The translations under genes were made by a program, and so were the position numbers. This document shows positions 49,037 through 60,275 of a stretch of 64,000 bases of DNA, in pieces. The stretch is from assembly GCA_963995525.1 (NCBI GenBank), contig OZ023209.1, forward strand, positions 10,150,152 through 10,214,151, given 5' to 3'. The stretch is from Escarpia spicata. Taxonomy: Eukaryota > Annelida > Polychaeta > Sabellida > Siboglinidae. The number at the start of each line of letters is the position of its first letter. Position 1 is the stretch's first letter. The notes beneath the pieces were generated by a model that searched no databases, was not told the DNA's origin, and was given only the letters and a program-made list of their open reading frames with translations.

Positions 49037-49600
49037 AACTTGTGTGTGCAGGCAACAAGAATAAGATGCTGTTATGCAGAGCTCCGTGCCCGCTCTAACC
49101 ACGACTCGTTGATATGTGAACTATGGCCGTCATACAGAAGGAGGAGAGTTGGAACAAATTCAGGAAATGTTCATTCAAGTAACTGTTGTTTGAAAAATCT
49201 TGCTAATTGACCATCTGCTCTCTGACATGGTACCTTGTGTTCCTGGCAGAGCACCAGCCAGTAGTTCATTTGATATTCTCCTTCCTTTGAGTAAGACATA
49301 ATAATATTAATAAAACTTGTATGTGCAGGGAACAGGAACAAGATGCTATTAATTATGGAATTGTGCCCTCTATCAACAACTCATTGGTGTGTGAATTATG
49401 GCCAACATACAGAAGCAGGAGAGGTGCACCATCAGAAAAATTCATTCAAATTCATTGAGAAATCTTGCTGTTTGACCATCCAGTATCGGACATTGCACCT
49501 TTTGTTCCTTGAAGAGCACCCGCAAGTAGTTTGTTTGACATTCTCTTCCCTTTGAGTATTACACAATACTATTAATAAAACCTGTGTGACCAGGAATAAG
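49037..49600. repeat. ~280-bp tandem duplication, two copies and a partial third
   Basis: Starts AACTTGTGTGTGCAGG, includes GAATAAGATGCTGTTA and CTTTGAGTA, and ends AATATTAATAAAACTTG. The second copy begins near 49315 and the third, truncated, near 49580. Unit unidentified. Confidence 0.75.
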
Positions 49601-49978
49601 ATGCTGTTAACCATATCCGGACTATTGCCAGTATGTGGCATGAGGATACATTGATATGACGATCTTGTGACGTTGGCAACCTCGTGACATTCGAGGAGTC
49701 AGGCTAAGTATGAGGAGTAAAAAAATACGTTGTTCAAATGATGAAACTGGAAACTGTTCGGTATGTTTGATTAATTTTACTGTTTCAACTGATCTTCACC
49801 GCCCAGTGATATCCAGTCCTGCCCACTGAGCATTGCTGCTCCAACTTTTATGACAAGGTGTTGTCCAAAACTAGTCCCACCGCAGTTGGTGTACACATTA
49901 CATCTCTGGGCAATTTGAAATAACTAAGACATTCTATAACATTACAGTCTACATAAATGAGCAATCTGTTCATGCTAC

Positions 49979-50800
49979 CCTGTTTACATCCAGCAGGTGC
50001 GTGATGGGGAGGTTGAGTCTGAACAATGCGTCTTGCAGCATGTTGCTGAGGCGGGCACCAGTCGTCTCAGATACGCTGTATAGGCCGACGAAGTCCTCGT
50101 GAACGTCGAACGCATCGTCTACATATCGCACGCATGTCGCCTCCTGTTCAACGTCTTGGGTGCCGTCGACAATTACCGCAAAAATGACAACGTTCTTGCA
50201 AATATTTCGCAGCACCAGGTGTGCCTTGATCTCCAATAGCTCGTTCTGTACGGTAACGCTGGTGTGAGAGATTGTGCGCGCCAACCACCTCTTTAACACG
50301 TCGTTATCGCCGCTCCGCAGCTCAAACACCTTTGCGAAGTTGCCGTCGCTTGCCTCTTTGCCGCGTACTGCTAGTCCGTGCTGCGCGAGGTAATGCAGGG
50401 TCGTGACAACCTTCAGCAGAGCGTTGCGCGCCTTCCTTTGCTCATCCAGATAATACGCACTTAACTGCGCGTCAACGTCGTTGTTGGAAGACCGGAATCT
50501 TAGGTTGCTATGAGAAATCATGTGCGCATATGTTGTTTGGTGGATTTTGAATTTCTCAATTGCCTTCTTTCAATTGAAGAACAGCGCGCCATGCCGGCCA
50601 AGTCAATGCATGCTGCTTCAGCACAGGTAAAGCAGAGCATTTCGCCAACGTCAGCGTCAAAGTGGAGCCACAGTAAGCTATCAAACCACGTGCGCTGAAA
50701 ACACAGCGTTCGCTTAGCGAGCCGTTGCACTGGTATGCAGCCTACGTCCCTTGGCTGGTATGGCACCGACGGCAAGATGGGTAACCGTGTCTGAGCTGTG
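49979..50800 (-). pseudogene. hAT-type transposase fragment (ZMYM1/DUF4371-like)
   Basis: Two minus-strand pieces in different frames. The first (about 50775-50560) has FQRTWFDSLLWLHFDADVG and CFTCAEAA, a TTF/BED-like zinc finger. The second (50521-49979) has FAVIVDGTQDVEQEATCVRY and FVGLYSVSETTGARLSNML, the start of the DUF4371 hAT catalytic region. The C-terminal dimerisation part is absent. It ends about 80 bp before the 3' LTR of the gypsy element, so the two insertions are adjacent or nested. Confidence 0.8.
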
Positions 50801-50875
50801 CCGCTTCTCGCTGTTTCATCTTAATCTTGAAAAATAATCCATAAATTTCCAGAAGGGACAACACATGGATGATAG

Positions 50876-50995
50876 TAGATAAGATCAGAGATCAATTTCC
50901 ACGATGTATTGTGTACATCAGTACGAATGATCGCAACTCAATGAATCTAACAGAATACATGGATTAGTAAATAACGGTAACTATATAACCCTCTA
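50876..50995 (-). repeat. 3' LTR of the gypsy element (120 bp)
   Basis: Matches the 5' LTR apart from a 4-bp gap and about ten substitutions. It keeps the 16-nt complementary sequence (50927-50942) and the TAGA..TCTA ends. A purine tract GGGGGGCG lies just before it in sense direction. Confidence 0.88.
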
Positions 50996-51094
50996 CGCCC
51001 CCCAAGTCTTTAAACCACTGAAGACTGATATGTCGACAAATAATAATACGGCTTGTGTTAGTAGAACAAAAATAGGAACAAGAAATAACGTAGT

Positions 51095-51697
51095 TCACTG
51101 AGTGTCAACAGTGGAAACATAGTCCTTTAGCCATGTTGGCGGGGCCGCGTTGCGGGCCGGACGTCGCAATGGGGCGGCAGAAGTTGCACGTGGTGAAGCA
51201 GGAGCCGGGCGTGGCGTCGGCTTGGGTGACGCAGACGATTGCGGCTGTGGTGGCGAGGCGTCTGCCAAGGGTGGGGACGCAGGCGGAGCGGGTGGCAGCT
51301 TGGTCACAGGCGCTGGAGTCATCACAGGTGGAGTGGGCGATAACAGTACGGTTGGCGTAGGTGTCGGTCGAGCGCGTTCTTTCGGTGATGAGGCTGATTG
51401 CTGCTGCGCCGCTGGTGCTACAGAGTAGGCGACTGGCGGTGGAAGAAAGGCGTTGATGCCCAGTTGGCCAGGAGTCGCGCGCTTGATGGCGGGGGTGAAT
51501 CGTCTCAAGAACATACGGTTCCGCATGGTGATGCGGCCCGAGTCGTCCACGCGGATCGCGTACTGATCATGTTGCCGAACCTCGATCACTATCCCCGTCT
51601 TGTCCCATTTCCGCGGGTTGGGGCCGATTTGATATTTTGAATGCGGACGAAGTCGCCCACCATGAGTGGTGATAACGTCTTCGTGTGTTCTGCCCAT
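51095..51697 (-). pseudogene. pol C-terminal domain with proline-rich tail
   Basis: [20 protein letters not shown] and YAIRVDDSGRITMRNRMFLR form the small barrel that usually ends gypsy integrase. About 100 residues rich in Pro, Ala, Ser follow, ending PTWLKDYVSTVDTQ. The function of the tail is unknown. Confidence 0.8.
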
Positions 51698-52497
51698 CGT
51701 TCGGCGTCCTTCATGTGACGAATCCGTATCGCCTCCTCGCGTGCACTTAGTATCTCACGCCACGTTGTGTGAGGTTTGTAGAGTCCTGGGAGGATGGGGA
51801 TGAAGTCTCGGATAGGGCGTCCGAATATGCACATTGCCGGGGAGAACTTAGTGTCTTTGTCTGGTGTGTTTCTGTACTGTAGCATGGCCCGATGGAATTC
51901 ATCAGTATCAAGCTCGCCGTTGGGGCTTGTATTGCCTGTTATCAAGCGCTTCACCGTTTTCACGCCGACTTCCGCTCGACAATTACTGTGGGGATACGCA
52001 ACTGAAGACAGGCGATGATGAACACCTCATGATCTGAGGAAAGTCTGCGTGGCGGATGATGAGAATGCGGGGCCGCCGTCTGATGATAGCTCATTGGGGA
52101 TGCCGAAGGTGCCGAATATCTGCCGTAGACTAGCGATCAAGCCTTGCGCCCCACCTCTACACCGCTCCACTACAGGCCAGTTTGAATACCGGTCCACCGT
52201 AACGAGATAGTTCACGCCTTTGTAAGTAAAGTAGTCGGAGCACATACTTTGAAACGGGTAGACCGGTAGTATCTGGTGGGAAGGTGGAGCGCTGGGCTGC
52301 GAGAGGGCCATCCTGTTACAGTCGTTGCAGCCGTTTCTGAGGTCAGTGTGACGCTGTGTTCCGCCCGAGATATCATTGACGATATGCCCTGGTGAGCGGC
52401 GAGCAGTGATTGCAGTACATCGAGGCGCAGTGAGCGGGGGATGACTATTCTGTCGTTGTATAAAACTACACCGTCCACAGTGTAGAGGTTGTCGCAA
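51560..52497 (-). pseudogene. integrase of the gypsy element
   Basis: The zinc-binding and core domains are spread over frames 52497-52027 and 51963-51589. Visible: CNDCNRMALSQPSAPP, QSMCSDYFTYKGVNYLVTVD (catalytic Asp), FGIPNELSSDGGPAF (second Asp), then ALLQYRNTP-like [18 protein letters not shown] and [10 protein letters not shown]. Frame changes near 52490 and 52020 make it non-functional. Confidence 0.88.
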
Positions 52498-54212
52498 TAC
52501 TGGTGGTACTGGCGTAGTTCTATTGGCAGCTCGTGACGGAGTTCTGGCATCCCCGACTCGATGATTTCCATCAGCTTGACCATGGCCTCGTCGCTATTGT
52601 TTGCCATGCGGACTCCATCCCAGGTGACGGCCTTAAGGGAGCAGAGTGATGAGAGGGCGGCGTCGTGAACTGAATGTTCTACATCGTCCTGAAACTCTTC
52701 ACCGCATTGGATGCCGGCCAGGAAGGAGGAGCGTAGTTCCGGGAGTGTTGGTAATCCTGCGGGAAGAGCACCGTCTTGCAGCGACGCGACGTCATCTGGT
52801 AGATGCATTTTGACGGGGTTGCCGATAGGGTGGCGAGAAATCGCGTTTGCGGCTCGGTGCTTTACACCTGGTATGTGGACTACAGGGAAGCGATATCCGA
52901 GGGTCTTTTCCTTGAGGTTTCTCAGAGGAGTGTTTGAAATCTCCCCAAGAGATCTGTCGCCGAAGATCTTTAGCAGCGGCTTATGGTCCACGGTGAGGGT
53001 GAGGTTTTCGCAGCCGAGGATGAAGTATCTGGCCTTGTTTAGTGCGTCAGCGACTGCCAGGGCTTCGCCCTCTACAGGCGCATAGCGTGACTCAACCGGG
53101 TGGGTGAATCGACTTCCGGCGAGATTAATCTTCCACCCAGCACGGCAGCAGAAAGGCTTGTAGCCGCGGCACTCACAATGCTTTTGGAATAACCAGAATC
53201 CTATTCCTGTCTTGGACCAGTCAGTGGCTAGGCATGTTGATCGTGACGCATCAAATATTCTGACCCCTTCCTCGATTTCACTGATGCTGACTCTTTTAGA
53301 CTCTTCGAAAAGTGATTGCATCTCATCGTTCCAGGTGAATGTGGTTCCGGGCTTCAACAGGGCCCGGAACGGAAGCATTCTTTCCGTACCAGCGAACGCG
53401 TACGCCACTTGGTTGACAAGGCCGAACCAGGCGCGTATGTCCGTGATGGTCTTGGGTGTCGGGAAGTCGAGGATCGATTCTAAGAATTTCCGGGATGGAC
53501 GGACACTATCTGGTGTGATCTCGAATCCGGCAAATTCGACAGTGTTCTGAGCAAAGACGAACTTACTTGGGTTGAGTGTGATACCATGATTGCCACATAT
53601 ATCGAGCCACTTCACTGCCTGGTGGAAAGCCGCGATTATGTCGTTGGACCACATGATTGTGTCATCGATACACTTCGTCTTGTTCGGAAAACTTGACACA
53701 ATTTCGTCGAATCTTCTGGTGTAACCGTCTCCAGAAGCAATGTAGCCCTGTGGTGCCGTCCTGTATCTGTAGCGTCCCCACGGCGTGATAAATGTTGTCA
53801 GTGGGCGATCTTCTTCGCGTAATGGCACACTATGGTAGCCATTCCAAGCATCGAACACGGTTTTCTTCGTGCATTGTAGCACACATCTCGCCTGGTGGAA
53901 GGGTGGCTGAGTATGATGCCTCTCGCGAGTGGCATACTTGTTGAGGGGCTGAAAGTCGACGGTGCGGCGTGGCTTGCTTGCTGTGACACCACGCTACCGG
54001 CTCGCCCACGGGTACTGGCTCGATGACACCGAGAAGAACGTCGCGATCGAGACCGGCTTTTACATCTGCTCGCCAGTGTAGGGGTAATGGGATTGGCGAG
54101 TGGCATGCGAACGGTTTGGCATCGGGGTCAATCATGAGCTGTAGGGGTGGACCACTCATCATCGGGAGTGGCTGATGTTCGCATGTGTTGAAGGTCGAGC
54201 CCTTGTAGTAGT
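52480..54212 (-). pseudogene. reverse transcriptase and RNase H of the gypsy element
   Basis: RT begins in one frame (54162-53830: PIPLPLHWRADVKAGLDRDV) and continues in another (53882-52480). Motifs: VFDAWNGYHSVPL (motif A Asp), PWGRYRYRTAPQGYIASGDG, and CIDDTIMW near 53660, with Cys at the usual Tyr/Phe position before the catalytic Asp pair. RNase H: ATDWSKTGIGFWL, ESRYAPVEGEALAVADAL, VDHKPLLKIFGD. It runs into the integrase zinc region (LLAAHQGIS), where the frame breaks again. Confidence 0.9.
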
Positions 54213-54899
54213 CTAGCAGGAACTGCCGTAACGTCTCGTCAGTTGCCGGACATGGCAGCTGAGCGGCAGTTCACATTTCGGGCAGTTACAATCGGCGATG
54301 TAGCCGCTATTGTTACGGAGATGATCTGGAGCATCGGACGTGGCATCCGCAGCTGGATGTCTGGTGATCTCGCCGACCTTTGGGAAATGCTCGGTTATCA
54401 TCCCGAGCGCAACACAGGCCTCCCTGCTGAGGAACACTTTGTTGTCAACATCTGTGACGTAGACGATTTGACGAGTCTCGAGGACTCAATTCGATGTTCT
54501 ACCTGAGAACCTCAAGATGGCGGCGCCAACGATGATTATACCGCGCTTGTTTGCAGCATGAATTTTCATCGTTACCGATATCAGTTCCCGTTGATTGATG
54601 CCGAGGCGATGGATCACCTTGATACCGGCAAGACAACTCTGGCACCCCGTGTCTGCCATGCACAGTATATATGCGTGTCTAGGGTGCGGGTGAGGAGAGA
54701 GTCGAAGCCGAAGAGTTTGTAGTCATCGACGAGGACGTCCACACCAAGTTTGGCGAACGGCAGAGGTTTAGAGGACTGCTTCAGCCATGTGTCAGACAGT
54801 TGGTTGTACAGGTGGTGATCAAGTGCAATGAAGCGTTCATTGCGACGTCGGCCGGTGTTGTTGATGATGCAAAAAGAATCAAACACGGCGCATTCCTGT
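54213..54899 (-). pseudogene. protease region of the gypsy element
   Basis: In minus sense, MADTGCQSCLAG carries the aspartic protease D-T-G triad at 54645-54653, followed by VFLSREACVALGMI, the second conserved segment. At least one stop and a frame change are present. It joins gag to reverse transcriptase within the polyprotein. Confidence 0.75.
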
Positions 54900-55862
54900 A
54901 GCTCAACCTTGGTGTCTTCTCGTTTGCGGCGGTACTTCCCCCGGCAGACCACTTCGAAGTGATGCTTCGTGTGGCAGGCAGTGCACGTCGAGTTGTATGC
55001 GGGGCATTCGGTGCGTCGGATGTCCTGTGGGGCGTTCCTTTCGTGCCCTTTTTTGCCGCAGTAGGAGCAGGGGTTCTGGTTGGTTGATCCTGCCCTGGGT
55101 TCATGCTGTCGTTGTAAGCGGTCGAGTCGTTTGCGAGTGTATGAGCTCTTGGCTGCCTCTGCCCCGTGCGTGTCGACCAAGCGCGAAGCTGATCGTTTTC
55201 CGGCTTCTTCAACAAAGCGTAGGACTTCCTAAAAGTTCATGTCCTGATTTTTTGTCGCCGAGCAGGTTCAGTTGGATTTCCGGATCCTCCAGGCCCCTGA
55301 TCACCACGTCTCGTAGCACTTCTTCTGTGTAGTTAACGGTCTGTGTGCAATTTGGGCACGGGAGTGAGAACTTGCAGACGCCGGCTTGGCCGCGGATCCT
55401 GGCACTGAATGAACTGACAGTCTCGTCTCTGTCTTGGCGCATGTTATGCAGGGTGACCCGAGCGACCATCGTGTTTTCTTCCCTGACAGCCAAGGTACGC
55501 ACCAACGTCAATATCTCCTCCTCAGGGCGGTCAGTGAGTGTACGACCCATGCCAATGGAGCGTGTGACGTCCTTTCGCAACTGTTCGTAGCAGCATTCGA
55601 GTAGTTGAATTATTCTATCTTTGCCAGATACTTTGGTTGCTTCCACGCAGTCGCGCCATCGGACCAGGAAGTAGTCCCATTCTTCGCTGCTCCCCGCCGA
55701 TGTGACCGTTGGTCGTTTCACCCTTTCCACTTTAGCAGCGGCGGCGTTTGTGGAGGATGTTGGGGCGTGAATGATTGTGTGGGTGTTGAGTAGCGCCACG
55801 GCGATGTCAACATCGTCTGTCACGTACGTGCAGTTAGGGATGGGACAGGCCACCACAGGCAT
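54900..55862 (-). pseudogene. gag of the gypsy element, capsid and zinc knuckles
   Basis: ATG at 55862 (MPVVACPIPNC, a C2H2-like start). Capsid-type region: WDYFLVRWRDCVEAT, IQLLECCYEQLRKDV, VSSFSARIRGQA and LRDVVIRGLEDPEIQ. A frameshift in an A6 run (55248-55253) and a nearby stop break the frame. The next frame continues with CSYCGKKGH (zinc knuckle) and CTACHTKHHFEVVC (second Cys/His cluster). Gag forms the particle and binds RNA. Confidence 0.85.
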
Positions 55863-55899
55863 GGTGATGCTCGAGTACGTCTGGTAGTCGTCGATGGAG

Positions 55900-55915
55900 A
55901 TTGAGTTGCGATCAT
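55900..55915 (-). promoter_or_regulatory. putative self-priming primer-binding site
   Basis: Directly at the inner edge of the 5' LTR, the sense strand reads ATGATCGCAACTCAAT. It does not begin TGG as tRNA-primed sites do, but is perfectly complementary to ATTGAGTTGCGATCAT inside the LTR, 51 nt upstream. This is the arrangement known from Tf1/sushi-type self-priming elements. Confidence 0.65.
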
Positions 55916-56038
55916 AGATAAGATCAGCTATCAATGTCCACGATGTATTGTGTAAATCAGTACGAATGATCGCAACTCAATGAGAACTGCAACCAGAATA
56001 CATGGATTAGTAAATAACAGTAACTATATAACCCTCTA
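55915..56038 (-). repeat. 5' LTR of the gypsy element (124 bp)
   Basis: Pairs with 50876-50995. Sense start TAGAGGGTTATATAG contains a TATA-like box; sense end is GATCTTATCTA. It holds ATTGAGTTGCGATCAT (55966-55981), the exact complement of the sequence at the LTR/internal junction. Unusually short for a gypsy LTR. Confidence 0.88.
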
Positions 56039-56459
56039 GAGTGTAGGGAGATAAGAGACGGGACTGATCAGTTACGTTACATCCCTGCAAATATTGTTTT
56101 CTTCTGAAATGAAAAAGTGGAGGAGACATTTCTGTCCCCCACCGATCAACGCCTCGATCTGGTCTGCGATGAAGACGGTAATGTGTGGCTGCTGTTGACC
56201 ACTTCTCTCTCTGCTAATGGTATGAGCCTTTCATCGTCAACGTCCACGGCACTTGGTAGGGTCACCAACTGGACGCATACATCAAATCAGCAGCGACAGA
56301 AATCACGTGGACCAGTACATGTGACGACATGACTGACGACAACTAGGCACCGAACCATGTTGTACCAATGGTTGATTGGGCCAACTATTTATGTGTCATT
56401 TACTATTCCTCGGATTCTAATGGTTCAAAATAAAAGGAAATAAATGTATTCTAACACTA

Positions 56460-56790
56460 TACAAGTAATGCAATGCTGCAAGTAGGCACACACCAGGAAG
56501 CCGCGCCTGTCCTTTATCTTGATTTTGATCCGTATGATCTCATTCACAATCTGTGTTGGTTAGTTCAGGGTCTTCAGAACAAACTAGTTCCTCAGTGACA
56601 GCAATAACAACTGCACCTCCCCCTCTATTTACGCCTTTCCGGAAGACCTGGTAGTTCCGTGGAAAGATTTCTGAACTACTGATTGAGGGTTCTAGCCATG
56701 TTTCAGTCCCTGTTGTGATGTATGGTTTAGTGCTCTGTATGAGGTTATCCAATTATGCAGTTTTCCCAACCACTGAACTGAAGGGGACGG
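56460..56790 (-). pseudogene. LINE endonuclease fragment (CR1/Jockey-like)
   Basis: Minus frame 56752-56540 has ITTGTETWLEPSISSSEIFP (the catalytic E-T-W-L motif of APE-type endonucleases) and YQVFRKGVNRGGGAVVIAV. A short frame change follows with KIKIKDRRGFLVCAY. The rest of the endonuclease and reverse transcriptase is absent. Confidence 0.8.
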
Positions 56791-57279
56791 TGAATGTTAC
56801 GGTTCTGACGACTAACTCGTGTTGGAAATGATGTGTGTATAGGCCTGAAAGAGTTATTCGGAGAAGCAGTCATCAGTCTCAGACTGTCTTGCGTGAAGGT
56901 CGTGCAAATAAAAAGCTAATGGATAGTGGTTATCAATGGCGCATTCGATACAGTGCCAGGTGAGATTACTCCTTCCTAGAAGGTCATATGATTAACTTCC
57001 AACACTTTGGCATTATGCATGCAACGATTGCCCACAAAACTCACAAACAGTGCCTCACTGAATTCAGTTTATAGTTCGGTCACAGGGATATTAGGTGTCT
57101 GGTGAGTCAGAATTGGAGCTCTCTGTGTGGGTCATGTTCAAAATTAGATTAATGAATAATGGTGCTGCGAGTAATAATACATGTAAGTCTATGACAATTT
57201 GTTAGCATATTTAACGTATAAGACATCTATTTCCAATTTAAAGCGGCATCAAAATGAAAAATAACATCACCTACGCTGC

Positions 57280-57612
57280 TTAAATTAGTGCCGTGTACGA
57301 CCCGCTCGTTGTTGTAGACGTATGTTGGCCCAGCTTCATATGCATATGAGAATAGCGCATACCTGGCAAGTATCGATACTTCTTTGAGACATTCATCCCT
57401 TTAGCTAGACAAACTGAATCGAGGTAATAATATTGATGGAGAACAGCTTCTATGATGATTCGAACTGTCATTTCTGTGAATTGAATTTTGTCGCCAAGTG
57501 TGCTTATGCTGCCAGCCTGAGGCAGACAGTTGCCGTCACCTACCTCTCGGACGGGGAATCCCACAGCAGAATCGTCTTCCAGTAGTACGACGTCGCTAGG
57601 GTAGAGGCTTAA
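57280..57612 (-). pseudogene. OTU-like cysteine protease domain fragment
   Basis: Minus-strand frame with VREVGDGNCLPQAGSISTLG, the Asp-Gly-Asn-Cys active-site motif of OTU proteases, followed by FTEMTVRIIIEAVLHQYYYL, the matching helix. OTU proteases remove ubiquitin. In invertebrate genomes such domains often sit in transposon-encoded proteins. The catalytic His region is not visible, so it is a fragment. Confidence 0.6.
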
Positions 57613-58083
57613 ACCTAAAATCCACTATTGTTGTCATGTGTAAATCTGGAAGACATACTATGTCTGGAATATGGCAACCGGGTGATGAACAATAGTGGTG
57701 AAGCTGTTTTGTGTATACCGTTTTTACATTTCAGGCAGGGTAATGGCACACACAAAAAACGTGTTGCAAAGAATATTTTAAGTGACAGGAAGCTTACAGT
57801 ACCGACTTACATTTACATTCTAACTGTGTAAAACTAATGTGTATGCCGACGAATACAATACACTCAACATGCCATACACTTTAGTCAATTGCGTCGTGCG
57901 CGCAAGATGTGCATTGGAACCTCACCATTACTGTCACCTTCAGGATTTGGCGATCTGAACGTGAATACCGTGGTGACCATACCGTGGGACTAACGATTAA
58001 GAAAATGCCGTGAAATGACGATTTTTGAAGTAATATAAATGTAAGACTTACCTATCATAAAGATATCAGTGTCGCGAAACAAG

Positions 58084-58920
58084 CTAATAAATCGGACAAA
58101 TACCAGTTTTAGCGAATCCCATCACCACATTGGCTATGTTCGCCGCCTTTGAATACGCCTCTCCGAACAGTCCGCTAATATCGTGAATTAGCACAATGTT
58201 CTCCCGATCTGCCCGGATGAGTGTTTTGACTGCCTTATTGTAGAACGCTTTCAAAGGCATGAAGAAGCTGATGTCTAGAGGTTGCATGCGGTGAGTAATC
58301 AACCGGCAGTGCTAAGTTGATAACATTGTCACATTGTTGTTGTCATATGGTCATTTTAATTCGTTTTGGGAAATAATTATTTGACAAAATGTGATATTAA
58401 AAATAACGGATTCGTTTAATCATAAAACATGAAAATACTTACCGCTTTCCACGTGGAGTCTGAACCGCCGTAGTGTTTTCCGCTGAATGTCCAAAACGAA
58501 GTAAGCTTTCAAAATAACGACCAATCAGAAAGCCTCATACATCAGCTTTTCTGAAATCAAAGAGGTACGACTTGCAAGCTCGTACAACATCTAAGGACTT
58601 ACCCTAATAAGAAACATGAACAAACAGCACCAGTATACTTTGCACGATTTAATAATTATCGATTATCATTGCAACTTCGTTACAATACGAATTGGCAGTT
58701 GAAATATGTGCAGTTAACATTTTCAAGTGTCCTTGAATACATTCTTAAACGTATTATATATTAAAACTAGTATCACCAATACAGGAGCTTCCTTGATTGC
58801 ATGTTCCACGCCAATGAAGTGGTTCAACCACGCCACAAAGAGCTCCTTGTCGATCCATCCTTTGTGTCCGCCATTGCAAATCCTTCCAGGGAGCTCCTCG
58901 CTTCACGATGTTCGGAATTC
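58084..58920 (-). pseudogene. pogo/jerky-type DDE transposase fragments
   Basis: Two minus-strand blocks. 58920-58760: CNGGHKGWIDKELFVAWLNH then EAPVLVIL, the stretch leading to the second catalytic Asp. 58302-58084: THRMQPLDISFFMPLKAFYN and GLFGEAYSKAANIANVVMGF, the C-terminal part of DDE_1 domains. The middle, about 450 bp, is not recognisable. It is probably one decayed Tc1/mariner-superfamily element of the pogo branch. Confidence 0.75.
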
Positions 58921-59322
58921 GTTTCCTTGCCCTAGGGGAAATCATCGGTGGAATGTGTTATGATATTTACTCATGCCTCACTGTATGGGCTTTAGACTAT
59001 ATAGGCAGAATAGAGACGACAGTTTTGGTAAACCAAACTTTATTAAATGTGGCTGCCGCGACTAGGGAGCGGCTTGTCAGGTCAGCTTGTCATTTAATTT
59101 TCTGAGGAGACATCAGTGTTACAGAATATGTGTTCCTGCTGCGCTCATGCAGCAGACACGTGATATTTGTTGCCTCGCTCTGCGCTTGTTGGTTATCACT
59201 TGCCTACATCCTTTCCTTGCGCACATCTTGCTAAATTTATGCGCAGTATTGATGCCGGTCTCACCGACACTGAGTATCCTTTATTCTTGCGTCTCAAATG
59301 TAGTTATCACGTATGTTATTCT

Positions 59323-59571
59323 TTAATAGTCCAAAGAATGTGTCAACGATATATATGTATATATACATATATAATTATATATATAGATATTGTTGAATGA
59401 CGTTATTATGTTAATCGATGTTGCTTGTGGAATATGTAAAGTGATCTCTTGAGTGTCTTTTGTGGACAATTCTTTCCGAAACTTTTTCTGAGATGCACGG
59501 GTTGACATTAAACCTGTGTTTTTTATCCACACATGTAAGACTATGGGCAAAAATCCATTAGCGAGCTGCAA
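59323..59571 (-). CDS. unidentified open frame downstream of the protease
   Basis: Minus-strand frame beginning LANGFLPIVLHVWIKNTGLM and ending in TA-repeat sequence. I do not recognise it. It may belong to the lost 3' half of the second LTR element or to another repeat. Confidence 0.2.
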   Translation of the reverse strand: MQLANGFLPIVLHVWIKNTGLMSTRASQKKFRKELSTKDTQEITLHIPQATSINIITSFNNIYIYNYICIYTYISLTHSLDY

Positions 59572-59764
59572 ATATCGCGAAAGAACAATACCGCTTATAT
59601 CTAATATACCGGCATTAACAACAACACCCGTTCACATAACTCTCTGTATTGATATTCACTCGTCAGACTCGTGAAATCCAGTCACCTTTACGGTAGATAC
59701 TGATCCAGCCGGTACTCGAACATCACTCCGTCCTGCCACCCTAGCAAAACCTCTGACCTGATGG

Positions 59765-60275
59765 TCATTCTCTGCCCTTCTCTCCTGTAGTATTTGGGTC
59801 CACTACTGTTACTTCATGGTCTTGTGTAAGAAGTTCCTTACAAGCTCCTATCACGTTCATTCCTAAGAGTCCGGGAATGTCCTGCCTCCTGGGCTGTATA
59901 GAGGGGTCTTGGGGATCCTTTATGATAAGGATTCCTCTTTTAGGAAGTACTTTTCCCAAGACCTCCACATCCAGTTCCACATAACCTATGTAAGGGATAT
60001 CCAACCCATTTGCAGCCTTCAGCTTCAACCAACTACTTGTAGACTCAACATCTCTAGTTGGACAAATGTGCTTTCTAAAGAATCCCTCTGTTACTGTTGT
60101 TACCATGGAACCGGTGTCCAAGAGGCAAGTCACTTCTACTCCTCCCATCTTCACTTTAGTGACTGGACACCGCCCAACTGCTCGGTGGATAATGTCCTGA
60201 CGTCTGGGTCGAGTAGACTGAGCCGGACTCCCTCCCCCCACTACTTGGCTCTTAGTAGTAGGAGGAATCAGTTTC
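59765..60275 (-). CDS. protease of the second LTR element, -1 frame of gag
   Basis: Made as a gag-protease fusion if ribosomes slip at GGGAAAC. VKMGGVEVTCLLDTGSMVTT has the aspartic protease D-T-G-S motif, and DIPGLLGMNVIGACKELL has the conserved G-L-L-G-M-N-V second segment. YIGYVELDVEVLGKV lies between, as in retroviral-type proteases. The frame ends at 59765, about 20 codons after the domain; pol would need another shift but is lost here. Confidence 0.82.

Larger units (their letters stand above)
50876..56038 (-). mobile_element. Ty3/gypsy LTR retrotransposon, full-length but decayed, 5.16 kb
   Basis: Minus-strand element: 5' LTR (55915-56038), putative primer-binding site (55900-55915), gag with zinc knuckles, protease, reverse transcriptase, RNase H, integrase, a proline-rich tail, a purine tract GGGGGGCG and 3' LTR (50876-50995). 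Several frameshifts break the frame, so this copy should be inactive. LTRs start TAGA and end TCTA, not the usual TG/CA. No target-site duplication was evident. Reverse transcriptase features (CIDDTIMW, GITLNPSKFVFAQNTVEFAGF, ATDWSKTGIGFWLFQKHC) match a gypsy group common in marine invertebrates. Confidence 0.93.

Noticed and set aside
50871..56043. Target-site duplication of the gypsy element
   Set aside because: Flanks GATAG and GAGTG do not match, so I do not claim a duplication.
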